This document shows, one piece after another, positions 1 through 8,596 of a DNA stretch of 64,000 nucleotides. Each line of letters opens with the position of its first letter. Position 1 is the first letter of the stretch. The translations under genes were made by a program, and so were the position numbers. The DNA is from Marinifaba aquimaris. GTDB lineage: Bacteria > Pseudomonadota > Gammaproteobacteria > Enterobacterales > Alteromonadaceae. The notes under the pieces were generated by a model that worked only from the letters and a program-made list of their open reading frames with translations, had not been told where the DNA came from and did not search any database. The stretch spans positions 20,111 to 84,110 of the forward strand of contig NZ_JABULX010000018.1 in NCBI RefSeq assembly GCF_013328345.1, in the 5' to 3' direction.

Positions 1-659
1 AAAGTCCAGAAAAAGGACATAAAACCGGTTTAATGGCTTTAAGTGCAGGGGATTCGGCCGGTAAAGCATTTGTCGATATGACTTATCGCACAACATACCA
101 CGATTTACTCGATCCTATTTTAGGTTATCCCGATGGCATGTCTTTAAATATGGGCAAGCTAGTTGTGAGGGCAATTGGGGATGACATTAAGTTACAGCAA
201 GCTGAATTGTTAGATATCACCTCTTTATCTGCCCGTAATTTGTTTTTGTCGCCTTTGTCTTGGCAAACTAATGTAGGATTAGAAAGGCAATGGACCAAGG
301 GCAAGGATACCTTGGTAGCTCAAGGGCGAGCTGGTGTTGGGGTAACTTATGAGCTCATCGCAAACTCTCAACTTTTTGCCATGGTCACAGCAAGACTTGA
401 ATACAACGATAAACTTAAAAATGAATTATCTATCGCGCCGGGATGGCAAGCAGGTTATAGACAAGTCTTCGAGTTTGGAAATCTTTTAATCGAAAGTAAA
501 AAACACTTCGTACTCGATGATTTTTCTCGGTTTGAAACCAAACTGGCACAAAGTTTTGATTTAAAAGAGCAGGGGGCTTTAATCATTGAATGGCAATACA
601 ATAAGGTCGATGATGAATCATTTAACGAAGCCTCATTACAGTATAGATACTATTTTTAA
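1..659 (+). CDS. C-terminal part of a DUF4105 / Lnb-type periplasmic domain protein (5' truncated by window)
   Basis: The reading frame is open from base 3 (S-P-E-K-G-H-K-T-G-L before the first Met at 33), so the gene begins outside the window and only about 218 residues are seen. The visible part contains 'PEKGHKTGLMALSAGDSAGK' and ends in the aromatic, strand-like tail 'SLQYRYYF'. I recognise this as the C-terminal region that follows the Lnb N-terminal periplasmic (DUF4105) domain in many gammaproteobacterial envelope proteins. The alternating hydrophobic/polar pattern and the terminal Phe suggest beta structure at the outer membrane, but that is inference. No catalytic residues can be judged because the N-terminal domain is missing. 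The last roughly 47 bases overlap the start of the next gene in another frame. Confidence 0.7.
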   Translation, partial: SPEKGHKTGLMALSAGDSAGKAFVDMTYRTTYHDLLDPILGYPDGMSLNMGKLVVRAIGDDIKLQQAELLDITSLSARNLFLSPLSWQTNVGLERQWTKGKDTLVAQGRAGVGVTYELIANSQLFAMVTARLEYNDKLKNELSIAPGWQAGYRQVFEFGNLLIESKKHFVLDDFSRFETKLAQSFDLKEQGALIIEWQYNKVDDESFNEASLQYRYYF

Positions 660-1515
660 GGCTCTATTTATATTTCTAATCCTTACAACTAGCCTGACTA
701 GTTGTAGTAACATGTTGTTCTTCCCTTCTAAAGAAATGCGAGATAGTCCTTTAATACTCGCATTTGAACCTAAAGATATTTGGTTGACGTCACCTGATGG
801 AGTAAAGCTTCATGCTTGGTGGCTTGATGCAGACATCGGCAATCCCGCGAATCAGGTAATAAAAGGAACTGTCTATTATCTTCATGGTAATGCTGAAAAT
901 ATTTCCACGCATGTACGTAATGTTTTGTGGATGACAAAAGCGGGTTATCAAGTGTTATTACTTGATTATCGCGGATACGGTCTATCAGCAGGTATACCAG
1001 AAATAAACGGTCTACTCGCTGATGTTGAAACGGGCTTTCGCTACTTGCAATCACAGCCAAATGTTATGAATAAACCCATTATCTGGTTTGGCCAAAGTTT
1101 AGGGGCTGCTATCAGTAGTGCTGTTGTCAGTCTTAATGCGTCGTTTCAACCAAAAATTGATGTACTCATGTTAGATTCGAGTTTTACTCGTTATCGAGAT
1201 ATTGCTGAGGATGTAGCAAAGCGTCATTGGATAACTTATCCCATTGCCGGGATTGCTCGGGCTAATATGCCAAAATCAATTGACCCCATCGAGCATTTAA
1301 AGACGATACAGGGCATTCCTATTCTCATCATGCACAGCAAAGACGATAGGGTGATAACTTATGATCATGCTGAACAATTATTTTCAGTGCTTTCAGAGCC
1401 TAAATCACTTTTTACCTATCACGGTCCTCATATTTCAGCTTTTAGTAATGTCAAAAATCAAGAAATCATTTTGGGCTACCTAGATAAAACGTTAAATCTG
1501 ACGACTAAAGACTGA
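613..1515 (+). CDS. Alpha/beta-hydrolase lipoprotein (BEM46/YfhR-like)
   Basis: This is a predicted serine hydrolase of the alpha/beta fold. The N-terminus carries a signal peptide ending in a lipobox-like LTSC, so a lipoprotein is likely. Motifs in order are an oxyanion-type HGNAEN stretch, the nucleophile elbow GQSLGA (G-x-S-x-G), an acid in SKDDRVI, and a C-terminal His in YHGPHIS. That matches the BEM46/YfhR layout; the substrate is unknown. The frame stays open to an ATG at 586, but I prefer the ATG at 613 because an AAGG lies 6 bases upstream of it (300 residues). The start lies inside the end of the upstream gene, so translational coupling is possible. It is the last protein gene before the tRNA operon. 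Confidence 0.8.
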   Translation: MNHLTKPHYSIDTIFKALFIFLILTTSLTSCSNMLFFPSKEMRDSPLILAFEPKDIWLTSPDGVKLHAWWLDADIGNPANQVIKGTVYYLHGNAENISTHVRNVLWMTKAGYQVLLLDYRGYGLSAGIPEINGLLADVETGFRYLQSQPNVMNKPIIWFGQSLGAAISSAVVSLNASFQPKIDVLMLDSSFTRYRDIAEDVAKRHWITYPIAGIARANMPKSIDPIEHLKTIQGIPILIMHSKDDRVITYDHAEQLFSVLSEPKSLFTYHGPHISAFSNVKNQEIILGYLDKTLNLTTKD

Positions 1516-1772
1516 TATTTTCACTTTCTAAAACGAGCTTTTGGCTTTTTTTCATTTTTTTGTCATTTTTTACCTGCAAATTTATTAAGTAATTGAGTGA
1601 TATTGCGCGCAAAAACATAAAAAGCATGTGAAATAAAAATATGTAGCTATGCTTTATTAGATGGTGAGAGAATTTAGCTTGTTGAAAATAACCAGTTTTT
1701 GTTCTTTTTTTGAATGTTTTGCTGTTTGTTTGAGCAAACAAACAAATTATCAAAAAAATTAAACAAAAGTGT
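1516..1772. other. AT-rich intergenic region upstream of the tRNA operon
   Basis: About 260 very AT-rich bases with several T-runs just after the hydrolase stop (1533-1570). The T-runs could serve as a weak transcription end, but I see no strong hairpin. An 82-codon minus-strand frame here has biased AT-driven composition and no recognisable domain, so I do not call it. The AT-rich upstream sequence could act as an UP element for the tRNA promoter. Confidence 0.4.
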
Positions 1773-1800
1773 TTGACACAAGTTCAAAAATCCTTATCAT
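1773..1800 (+). promoter_or_regulatory. Sigma-70 promoter of the tRNA-Ser/Arg operon
   Basis: A consensus -35 TTGACA (1773-1778) and a -10 TATCAT (1795-1800) are separated by 16 bases. They are followed at once by the GC-rich stretch GCGCCCC (1801-1807), a discriminator typical of stringently controlled stable-RNA promoters. tRNA-Ser begins 15 bases after the -10 box. Confidence 0.8.
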
Positions 1801-1815
1801 GCGCCCCACGAAAAC

Positions 1816-1908
1816 GGTGAGATGGCCGAGAGGCTGAAGGCGCTCCCCTGCTAAGGGAGTATAGGGTTTGTAGCCCTATCGAGGGTTCGAATCCCTCTCT
1901 CACCGCCA
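1816..1908 (+). tRNA. tRNA-Ser (GCT)
   Basis: The acceptor stem GGTGAGA pairs with TCTCACC. The anticodon stem is CTCCC/GGGAG around loop CTGCTAA, giving anticodon GCT at 1850-1852. A long variable arm and the T-loop GTTCGAATC are visible. The CCA is encoded and ends at 1908. The 93-base length fits a class II serine tRNA reading AGC/AGU. It is the first gene of a five-tRNA operon. Confidence 0.95.
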
Positions 1909-1930
1909 TTAGTAAAATTGTGCAAGATGC

Positions 1931-2007
1931 GCGCGTGTAGCTCAGCTGGATAGAGTACCTGGCTACGAACCAGTAGGTCGGAGGTTCGAATCCTTCCACG
2001 CGCGCCA
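1931..2007 (+). tRNA. tRNA-Arg (ACG), copy 1
   Basis: The acceptor GCGCGTG pairs with CACGCGC, and the anticodon loop CTACGAA gives ACG, normally edited to ICG to read CGN codons. The T-arm is GGAGG/CCTTC, and a genomically encoded CCA ends at 2007. It is 77 bases long and identical to the three following copies. Confidence 0.96.
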
Positions 2008-2036
2008 TTTTCTTCACAATGTGCTTTTTACAGAGC

Positions 2037-2113
2037 GCGCGTGTAGCTCAGCTGGATAGAGTACCTGGCTACGAACCAGTAGGTCGGAGGTTCGAATCCT
2101 TCCACGCGCGCCA
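2037..2113 (+). tRNA. tRNA-Arg (ACG), copy 2
   Basis: A 77-base copy identical to copy 1, with anticodon ACG and encoded CCA. It is separated from its neighbours by identical 29-base spacers. Confidence 0.96.
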
Positions 2114-2142
2114 TTTTCTTCACAATGTGCTTTTTACAGAGC

Positions 2143-2219
2143 GCGCGTGTAGCTCAGCTGGATAGAGTACCTGGCTACGAACCAGTAGGTCGGAGGTTCG
2201 AATCCTTCCACGCGCGCCA
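2143..2219 (+). tRNA. tRNA-Arg (ACG), copy 3
   Basis: A 77-base copy identical to copies 1 and 2, with anticodon ACG and encoded CCA. Confidence 0.96.
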
Positions 2220-2248
2220 TTTTCTTCACAATGTGCTTTTTACAGAGC

Positions 2249-2325
2249 GCGCGTGTAGCTCAGCTGGATAGAGTACCTGGCTACGAACCAGTAGGTCGGA
2301 GGTTCGAATCCTTCCACGCGCGCCA
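2249..2325 (+). tRNA. tRNA-Arg (ACG), copy 4
   Basis: The last identical 77-base copy. After the CCA the sequence departs from the repeat spacer, which marks the end of the tandem array. Confidence 0.96.
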
Positions 2326-2656
2326 TTTCTCTTTACTCTGCTAGGTAAAGATACCTGCTTTGCTTTTCAATGAAACAACTTTGCACTTATTGTTCTGATA
2401 TCTATAAGAATTATTTGATCAGAACTAAAAAAGGTTACTGTTGGCAGTTCTTACACTGCTCATCTTTTAATAACTAATTCAGATTGACTAAAACCGTATT
2501 TAGGGTTTGAACCGAGTTTTGTACTTGTGTTTCATTTGCTCACTACCTGATCTGCATTCTAGATCCGTTGCAAATGTTCCACCTCTGATATTGCTCGTTC
2601 ATCCAATCCCCACTAGGTCTTAGTAAAATCTGTATTTATCTATGTGAAATGATGGT
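2326..2656. other. Intergenic region between tRNA operon and oadGAB
   Basis: 331 bases without a credible gene. Close to the last tRNA, a small inverted repeat AGGTA-aaga-TACCT followed by a T-rich stretch (about 2342-2368) may end the tRNA transcript, but the stem is only 5 bp. The promoter of oadGAB should lie in the 3' half. I see no box pair good enough to name. Confidence 0.4.
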
Positions 2657-2908
2657 ATGGAAAAAATAAATGATTTGTTGCTAGAGGCTGCAAACCTACT
2701 TGGTGTAGGTATGGTAGTCGTTTTTCTATTTTTAGGTTTATTGATTTTTTGCATCAAAGGGATGTCGAAACTCTTTGCTGGTGAAATAGAAGCACCAAAA
2801 ACGCCTCGTCCAACTCGCGCTACGGGTGGTAACACTCAAGTGAGAAGTGCACAAATAACGGCGGCAATTTCTGCTGCAATTCACCAGCACCGTCAAAATA
2901 ATAAATAA
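2657..2908 (+). CDS. oadG: Oxaloacetate decarboxylase (Na+-extruding), gamma subunit
   Basis: A small inner-membrane subunit of 83 residues with one transmembrane helix at about residues 15-36 and a polar tail rich in Thr, Ala and Gln. In the family the gamma chain holds the alpha subunit to the membrane beta subunit, binds Zn2+ and speeds the decarboxylation step. Length and topology fit, and the assignment is made firm by position, directly before oadA and oadB with only 16 bases to oadA. The start at 2657 is the only in-frame ATG; the ATG at 2642 in the same frame runs straight into a stop. Confidence 0.88.
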   Translation: MEKINDLLLEAANLLGVGMVVVFLFLGLLIFCIKGMSKLFAGEIEAPKTPRPTRATGGNTQVRSAQITAAISAAIHQHRQNNK

Positions 2909-2924
2909 GTAGGAGAAAACAAAG

Positions 2925-4706
2925 ATGTCAAAGCCATTAGCTTTAACTGAGCTTGTTTTACGAGACGCCCACCAATCACTGTTAGCGACACGTTTACGTA
3001 TCGAAGACATGTTACCCATTGCTGAAAAAATTGATAAGTTAGGCTACTGGTCAGTAGAAAGCTGGGGTGGTGCCACTTTTGATGCATGTATTCGTTATCT
3101 AGGTGAAGATCCTTGGGAACGTATTCGTCTACTTAAAAAAGCAATGCCAAATACGAAGCAGCAAATGCTACTTCGCGGCCAAAATTTATTAGGCTACCGT
3201 CACTACGCGGACGATGTAGTTGCTAAGTTTGTTGAACGTGCGCACACTAACGGTGTCGATGTATTTCGTATCTTCGATGCGATGAATGATGTTCGCAACT
3301 TACAAACTGCGGTTAAGTCTGCAATTGATGTAGGTGCTCACGCTCAAGGCACTTTATCTTATACAGTTAGCCCTGTTCATACATTAGATAACTGGTTAGA
3401 TTTAGCTCGCCAAATTGAAGACTTAGGTGTTCACTCTATCTTTATCAAAGACATGGCTGGCTTACTTAACCCTTATGTCGTTGAAGAGCTTGTTACGCGT
3501 TTAAAAGAAACGGTTTCTGTGCCAATTGCGATGCAATGTCACGCGACTACAGGTTTAAGTACAGCGACATACATGAAAGCGGTCGACGCAGGTATCGATA
3601 TGTTAGATACAGCCGTATCAAGCATGAGTATGACTTATGGTCACACTGCAACAGAAACTATGGTTTCTATTGTAGAAGGTACAGACCGCGATACGGGTAT
3701 CGATTTAGCTGAAATGGAAGAAGTTGCAGCATACTTCCGCGATGTTCGCAAAAAGTACGCACAATTTGAAGGTGAGTTGAAAGGCGTTGATGCACGTATC
3801 TTAACTGCACAAGTACCTGGTGGCATGTTAACAAACATGGAAAACCAATTACGTGAGCAAGGTGCTTCGGATAAATTAGACGAAGTATTAAAAGAAATTC
3901 CACGCGTTCGTGAAGATTTAGGCTTTATTCCTCTAGTAACACCAACTTCTCAAATTGTTGGTACTCAGGCGGTATTAAACGTATTAACGGGTGAACGTTA
4001 CAAGTCAATCACTAAAGAAACAGCGGGTGTTTTAAAAGGTGAATACGGTGCAACTGCAGCACCAGTAAATACTGAATTACAACAACGCGTATTAGATGGG
4101 GCTGAAGCCATTACTTGTCGTCCAGCAGATTTATTAGAACCAGAGCTTGATAAATTAACGACTGAATTAGACGGTTTAGCTTCAGAAAAAGGCTTATCTT
4201 TAGCTGACCAAAAAGTAGATGATGTATTAACGTATGCATTATTCCCACAAATTGGTCTTAAGTTCTTAGAAAATCGCAATAACCCTGATGCATTTGAACC
4301 TGCACCAACAGGTGATGTACCAGCTGAAGCAAAAGCTGCACCGAGCGCACCAGCTGCTGGTGAACCCGCTTCTTACGACGTGCACGTTGATGGTAAGTTA
4401 TTCCACGTTGACGTTGCGCCAAGTGGCACTATTCGCAATATCACACCAGCTGCAGCTGATGAGTCTGTTCCGCAAAAAGCGTCTGTACAAGGCGGCGAAA
4501 CATTAAATGCACCATTAGCAGGTAATATCTTTAAAGTCATGGTTAAGCCAGGCGAGCAAGTTTCTGCTGGTGATGTTGTAATCATCATGGAAGCGATGAA
4601 GATGGAAACTGAAGTGCGTGCAGCCAAAGATGGTGAAGTAGTTGAATTACACGTGAAAGAGGGTGATTCAGTTGGCGCAGGTGACCCAGTGCTTTCTTTA
4701 GCATAA
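2925..4706 (+). CDS. oadA: Oxaloacetate decarboxylase, alpha subunit (carboxyltransferase and biotin carrier)
   Basis: A biotin-dependent carboxyltransferase that moves the C4 carboxyl of oxaloacetate onto its own biotin, giving pyruvate. Residues about 1-270 form the HMGL-like TIM barrel, with '[14 protein letters not shown]' carrying the metal-binding Asp and '[13 protein letters not shown]' a further metal-site His. The middle is the conserved carboxylase region. After an Ala/Pro-rich linker (about 465-485), the C-terminal biotinyl domain carries EAMKMET, with Lys559 as the biotin attachment site. The length of 593 is normal for the family. An AGGAG sits upstream of the ATG. The gene lies between oadG and oadB in one operon; carboxybiotin is decarboxylated by OadB. 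Confidence 0.97.
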   Translation: MSKPLALTELVLRDAHQSLLATRLRIEDMLPIAEKIDKLGYWSVESWGGATFDACIRYLGEDPWERIRLLKKAMPNTKQQMLLRGQNLLGYRHYADDVVAKFVERAHTNGVDVFRIFDAMNDVRNLQTAVKSAIDVGAHAQGTLSYTVSPVHTLDNWLDLARQIEDLGVHSIFIKDMAGLLNPYVVEELVTRLKETVSVPIAMQCHATTGLSTATYMKAVDAGIDMLDTAVSSMSMTYGHTATETMVSIVEGTDRDTGIDLAEMEEVAAYFRDVRKKYAQFEGELKGVDARILTAQVPGGMLTNMENQLREQGASDKLDEVLKEIPRVREDLGFIPLVTPTSQIVGTQAVLNVLTGERYKSITKETAGVLKGEYGATAAPVNTELQQRVLDGAEAITCRPADLLEPELDKLTTELDGLASEKGLSLADQKVDDVLTYALFPQIGLKFLENRNNPDAFEPAPTGDVPAEAKAAPSAPAAGEPASYDVHVDGKLFHVDVAPSGTIRNITPAAADESVPQKASVQGGETLNAPLAGNIFKVMVKPGEQVSAGDVVIIMEAMKMETEVRAAKDGEVVELHVKEGDSVGAGDPVLSLA

Positions 4707-4716
4707 GAGGTTATCA

Positions 4717-5850
4717 ATGGAAGGTTTATTAACACTTTGGAATTCAACGGGTCTGGCTAATTTTGAAATTGGCCAACTCGTTATGATGGCCGTTGGTTTT
4801 GGCTTACTGTACTTAGCAATTGCTAAGAAATTTGAGCCTTTATTACTTGTTCCAATCGGCTTTGGTGCGCTTTTAACTAACATTCCTGTGGCTGGTTTAG
4901 CCGAAGCAGGTGGTATGTTGCACTATGTATACTACATAGGTATTGATACTGGGGTATTCCCACTATTAATCTTTATGGGTGTTGGTGCAATGACGGACTT
5001 CAGCGCCTTAATTGCTAACCCTAAAATGTTACTTTTAGGTGCAGCAGCTCAGTTTGGTATCTTCGCAACTTTATTAGGTGCGATCTTACTGAATTTAGTT
5101 CCAGGCTTTGAATTTTCACTAGCCGACGCTTCTGCTATTGCAATCATCGGTGGTGCAGATGGCCCGACGGCTATTTTCTTAGCATCTAAGTTAGCGCCTC
5201 ATTTACTCGGTGCGATTGCTGTTGCCGCTTATTCATACATGGCGCTTGTTCCTATCATTCAGCCGCCAATCATGAAAGCATTAACAACAGAAGAAGAGCG
5301 TAATATTAAGATGGAACAATTACGTCCAGTATCGCAACGTGAAAAGATTATTTTCCCGTTAATGGTATTGTTCGCTACTATCTTGTTCTTACCATCAGCT
5401 TCACCACTAGTTGGTTGTTTCTGTTTAGGTAACTTAATGCGTGAATGTGGTGTAGTTGATCGTTTAAGCAAAACTGCTCAAAACGAACTTATTAACATCG
5501 TGACTATCTTCTTAGGTTTAGCGGTTGGTTCTAAGCTGAACTCTCAAGATTTCTTAACGGTTGAGACATTAGGTATTTTAGCATTAGGTGCAGTTGCATT
5601 TGGTGTAGGTACTGCAGCGGGTGTATTAATGGCTAAATTAATGAGCCGTTTATCTGGTGGTTCGATTAACCCATTAGTAGGCGCGGCAGGTGTATCCGCT
5701 GTACCAATGGCAGCACGTGTAGTTAACAAGGTTGGTTTAGAGTCTAACCCGCATAACTTCTTATTGATGCATGCTATGGGGCCAAATGTAGCCGGTGTAC
5801 TTGGGTCTGCAGTTGCAGCTGGTATTTTACTTGCCCTCGTTGGCGGCTAA
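4717..5850 (+). CDS. oadB: Oxaloacetate decarboxylase, beta subunit (Na+ pump)
   Basis: The integral membrane subunit that decarboxylates carboxybiotin and exports Na+. The 377-residue protein is strongly hydrophobic, with about nine membrane helices. It has the hallmark '[17 protein letters not shown]', whose Asp corresponds to the essential Na+/H+-coupling Asp203 of the Klebsiella enzyme, and a second conserved region, '[18 protein letters not shown]'. A start codon 10 bases after oadA with AGAGG upstream shows operon membership. The operon ends at a strong hairpin terminator. Confidence 0.96.
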   Translation: MEGLLTLWNSTGLANFEIGQLVMMAVGFGLLYLAIAKKFEPLLLVPIGFGALLTNIPVAGLAEAGGMLHYVYYIGIDTGVFPLLIFMGVGAMTDFSALIANPKMLLLGAAAQFGIFATLLGAILLNLVPGFEFSLADASAIAIIGGADGPTAIFLASKLAPHLLGAIAVAAYSYMALVPIIQPPIMKALTTEEERNIKMEQLRPVSQREKIIFPLMVLFATILFLPSASPLVGCFCLGNLMRECGVVDRLSKTAQNELINIVTIFLGLAVGSKLNSQDFLTVETLGILALGAVAFGVGTAAGVLMAKLMSRLSGGSINPLVGAAGVSAVPMAARVVNKVGLESNPHNFLLMHAMGPNVAGVLGSAVAAGILLALVGG

Positions 5851-5888
5851 TGCAAAAAAGAATTTAACTTCTCCAAAGTTAAATCTAA

Positions 5889-5922
5889 AAAGGCGTTATT
5901 GCATAGCAATAACGTCTTTTTT
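5889..5922. terminator. Intrinsic terminator after oadB, probably bidirectional
   Basis: A GC-containing stem, AGGCGTTATTGC/GCAATAACGTCT, with an ATA loop and a T-run (5917-5922). A-run on the other side lets it also serve the convergent minus-strand gene that ends at 5972. Confidence 0.85.
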
Positions 5923-5971
5923 GTATATTGAATAAGGCATTAGATACCCATCTATTTGTATTAGATAGACA

Positions 5972-6154
5972 TTAAGACCAGTCTGAATTTGTTGCCCACA
6001 GCATAAAAATAAAGAAACCGATCACAACCGCATTTATTGCGAAGATTATTTTAAAACCTTTCATGCCTTGAGAAACGGTCCAACCATTTGCCTTGAGATA
6101 CCAAAACCAAAGGCCAAAGGTGATAATAGGTAAGAGGATAAATAATCGTATCAT
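5972..6154 (-). CDS. Small membrane protein (60 residues), coupled to the AmpG-like permease
   Basis: I do not recognise the family. The 60-residue product has two predicted membrane helices (about 2-19 and 36-53) joined by a short basic loop around 'QGMKGFK'. Its start codon overlaps the stop of the upstream permease (ATGA), which argues for real translation by coupling. It could be a small partner of the permease or an unrelated membrane peptide. The terminator at 5889-5922 lies downstream. Confidence 0.6.
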   Translation of the reverse strand: MIRLFILLPIITFGLWFWYLKANGWTVSQGMKGFKIIFAINAVVIGFFIFMLWATNSDWS

Positions 6155-7494
6155 TCTGAGTGTTTAACCTTTAAAAACTGATGCTTAGCATTTAGTTTAG
6201 CTAAAACAGCTACCAATATTAAAGCTGGTAAGCCAATTAAAGCGCAACCAATAAAAAACCAAGTATAATCGAATGCTTCTACAAAGAAGCCTGAGAAACC
6301 AGCCACAAACTTAGGTAGCAGTAACATAGTTGAGCTAAAGACTGCATATTGCGTTGCTGAAAAATCTTTATTAGTAAGCATTGATAAAAAAGCAATAAAG
6401 GCTGCTGTTGCAATACCACCACTTAAATTATCAACGGAAATGACAATGGTAAGCCATGTCAAATCAGGGCCTGTTTTTGATAAAACAACAAATATCAGGT
6501 TGGTCGAAGCCGTCAATAAAGCACCTACGAACAAGGTGAATAACGTGCCTTTTTGACTGACTAATATTCCGCCGATTGCAGCTCCTACCAAGGTCATAAT
6601 GACACCAAATACTTTGGCTATGGCTGCAACTTCGCCTTTGGTAAAACCTATATCTACATAAAATGGGTTCGCCATGATGCCCATAACCACATCTGTCATT
6701 CGATAGATGGCGATTAACATTAATAGTAGTAATGCATGTTTACCATAACGAATGAAAAAATCGGTTATTGGTTCAACAAAAGCTTTCTTCATCCAAATTA
6801 AAAAATTTAACAAAGCATTGTTGTGGTAACTGACTTTTCCAGGTTTGTGTTTCTTTATTTTAGGTTCTTTGCCAAATACGGCTACTAATAGGCCAGGGAT
6901 CATCAACAGTGACATAACTTGATATGTTTGGCTCCAGCTCTGTCTGATGTAACCAGTATCATCACCAGAAAAATAAGCGGCTAATGCTAATGCGCCCGCT
7001 CCTGATACAATCATTGCTATACGGTAGCCTGCTAAATAACTGGCGGCCATAGCGGCTTGAAGCTCTTCGGGAGCGGTATCAATGCGATAAGCATCAATAA
7101 CAATATCTTGCGTAGCTGAACTGAAAGACAAGACCAAAGCAAAAAAGACCAAGGTCCAGATCCCTTGTAAAGGATCACTAGAAGCCATTCCTATTAGTCC
7201 TACGAGTATGCCAATCTGAGAAACTAGCATCCAAGACTTTCTTCTACCTAATAGGCGAGAAAGAATGGGGAGCTTTAGATTATCAACCAGCGGAGCCCAT
7301 ACCCATTTCACTGCGTAGGCTAGAGCAACCCAGCTTAGCATGCCGATTTCACTGCGGTTGATATCGGCCTCTGTTAACCAAAAAGATAAAGTTGAAAAAA
7401 CCAGTAGTAGGGGAATACCTGCAGAAAAACCTAAGATGAGTAAAGTAAGTACTCTCGGTTCTAGGTATATGGAAAGTGATTTGAGCCAGTTCAA
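6151..7494 (-). CDS. ampG: AmpG-like MFS permease (muropeptide importer family)
   Basis: A 447-residue major facilitator protein with about 12-14 membrane helices. The opening 'PRVLTLLILGFSAGIPLLL' followed by 'STLSFWL' is characteristic of AmpG, which imports GlcNAc-anhydroMurNAc peptides from the periplasm for cell-wall recycling. A conserved cytoplasmic loop contains 'LPILSRLLGRRKSWM' and another contains 'SSATQDIVIDAYRID', both typical of AmpG/acetyl-CoA-transporter-like MFS proteins. I see no other wall-recycling gene nearby, so the substrate rests on family resemblance. Its stop overlaps the next gene's start. Confidence 0.8.
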   Translation of the reverse strand: MNWLKSLSIYLEPRVLTLLILGFSAGIPLLLVFSTLSFWLTEADINRSEIGMLSWVALAYAVKWVWAPLVDNLKLPILSRLLGRRKSWMLVSQIGILVGLIGMASSDPLQGIWTLVFFALVLSFSSATQDIVIDAYRIDTAPEELQAAMAASYLAGYRIAMIVSGAGALALAAYFSGDDTGYIRQSWSQTYQVMSLLMIPGLLVAVFGKEPKIKKHKPGKVSYHNNALLNFLIWMKKAFVEPITDFFIRYGKHALLLLMLIAIYRMTDVVMGIMANPFYVDIGFTKGEVAAIAKVFGVIMTLVGAAIGGILVSQKGTLFTLFVGALLTASTNLIFVVLSKTGPDLTWLTIVISVDNLSGGIATAAFIAFLSMLTNKDFSATQYAVFSSTMLLLPKFVAGFSGFFVEAFDYTWFFIGCALIGLPALILVAVLAKLNAKHQFLKVKHSE

Positions 7495-7579
7495 AGCTGA
7501 TGCGTCATCCGATAACGTTATAAAGTGATAAAGGGTAACGCGAAAAGTTAACTACGGCTAGGCTTGATACTAAAAACAA

Positions 7580-7903
7580 CTAAGGGCGAATACCTACGCA
7601 ATCGACAGGGAAACACCCCTCGCCATCTAAAAATTCAACACACAGTGTTAACTCATCTCTAAGGTATTGATCTTTGAGAAGTTGTTTTTCTGACCAATAA
7701 CTCAATAAATGCATCAAATGCCAAAAGACACGTTCGTATTTTGAGTAAGGTTCATTTTGCGTGACTTTTACTTGCTGCCACTCTTCTAACGTGTCCCAGA
7801 GAAACAGGTGCAACTCAGAATAGGGCAGTGTTTGATGAGTAAACGCAGTGACATAGAAACTAATCTGTCTGCGTTTTAATTCAATAAATTGACTCACTTT
7901 CAT
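7580..7903 (-). CDS. Hypothetical protein (about 107 residues)
   Basis: Not recognised. A soluble protein rich in Leu, Gln and Trp ('LFLWDTLEEWQQVK', 'VFWHLMHLLSYW'), probably all-helical, with two Cys near the C-terminus (GCFPVDCVG). There is no signal peptide or membrane helix. A GTG four codons upstream (7915) would add MVLQ; I prefer the ATG at 7903 because the sequence from MKVSQFIELKRRQ reads as a normal start, though neither has a strong ribosome site. It stands between the AmpG-like permease and the cyclophilin on the same strand with short gaps, which suggests cotranscription. Confidence 0.6.
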   Translation of the reverse strand: MKVSQFIELKRRQISFYVTAFTHQTLPYSELHLFLWDTLEEWQQVKVTQNEPYSKYERVFWHLMHLLSYWSEKQLLKDQYLRDELTLCVEFLDGEGCFPVDCVGIRP

Positions 7904-7981
7904 TTGCAATACCACTTAGCAAAGCCCCCTTACTAAGCTCAAGCCCTATACTCGAACACTAGTAATAATTATAGCCTTGAT

Positions 7982-8587
7982 TTAGAGAGGTGGTAGTAAT
8001 GTAATACGTTTTATTACAACTTGTTGCACAGGCACGTTTGGTTGATTTAACTCTTTGTTAAAATCGGTTGGTAATTCTTCCAACTTTTCAAGCACTTCAA
8101 AGTTTTCTTCAATCTCCCCAAACACGGTGTAACCCCAGTTTTTACCCGGGTCTAAGTGTTTATTATCACCCAAGTTGAAGTAAAACTGTCGAGTTGCTGA
8201 GTGTGGGTCATTCATTCTTGCCATTGCAAGGGAGCCATAAGAATTTTTAAGGCCATTACCACTTTCATTGTGAATCGGTTCGTGAACGGGTAAACCTTCA
8301 TAGTTTTTGTCGTATCCGCCTGCTTGAGCAACAAAACCAGGAATCAGTCGATGAAAAATAGTGCCTTCATATTCGCCTTCAACCACTAATGTTAAGAAAC
8401 GATTGACGGTTAGAGGAGCTTTTCTACGGTCTAACTCAACAGTAAAATCGCCAAGTGACGTTTCAAATTTGACCCTCGGGTAAAGGATATTTTCCTGCAA
8501 GTCTTTTTTACTGGCGGCAATGGCTAAGCTCGTCATGCAAAATAGTAAAACTGATAATATAAATAACGTTAACCCATTTGGTTTCAT
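7982..8587 (-). CDS. Periplasmic cyclophilin-type peptidyl-prolyl isomerase
   Basis: Catalyses cis-trans isomerisation of prolyl bonds. A signal peptide (about residues 1-24, ending SLAIAA) directs it to the periplasm. The cyclophilin core begins at 'VKFETSLGDFTVELD' and contains 'GTIFHRLIPGFVAQAGG' (catalytic Arg in FHR), 'GSLAMAR' and 'ATRQFYFNL', then 'NWGYTVFGEI' in place of the usual YTVFG region. Length is 201 residues, normal for the bacterial periplasmic PpiA-type enzymes. AAGGA lies 7 bases before the ATG. It is likely cotranscribed with the rlmG gene upstream, whose stop is 9 bases away. Confidence 0.92.
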   Translation of the reverse strand: MKPNGLTLFILSVLLFCMTSLAIAASKKDLQENILYPRVKFETSLGDFTVELDRRKAPLTVNRFLTLVVEGEYEGTIFHRLIPGFVAQAGGYDKNYEGLPVHEPIHNESGNGLKNSYGSLAMARMNDPHSATRQFYFNLGDNKHLDPGKNWGYTVFGEIEENFEVLEKLEELPTDFNKELNQPNVPVQQVVIKRITLLPPL

Positions 8588-8596
8588 AACTAATCC

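Larger units (their letters stand above)
1931..2325 (+). repeat. Perfect 106-bp tandem repeat (tRNA-Arg plus spacer, four tRNA copies)
   Basis: Gene starts at 1931, 2037, 2143 and 2249 give an exact 106-base period. The three spacers (29 bases each, for example 2008-2036) are identical in sequence as well as length. The array therefore arose by recent duplication of a gene-plus-spacer unit or is kept uniform by gene conversion. Confidence 0.95.

Noticed and set aside
1505..1753. 82-codon minus-strand frame after the hydrolase
   Set aside because: AT-driven composition, no domain, no ribosome site; it overlaps the hydrolase end and the tRNA promoter region.
1784..2017. 77-codon minus-strand frame with 'GFEPSIGL'-type peptide
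   Set aside because: It is the antisense of the tRNA-Ser and tRNA-Arg genes, a well-known false protein produced by tRNA T-arm sequence.
1931..2325. Regular repeats that could suggest a CRISPR array
   Set aside because: The repeat is a whole tRNA gene with constant spacers; CRISPR spacers differ and are about 30 bases between short repeats.
4373..4747. 124-codon minus-strand frame
   Set aside because: Antisense shadow of the oadA biotin-domain region; Ser/Thr-rich with no family features.
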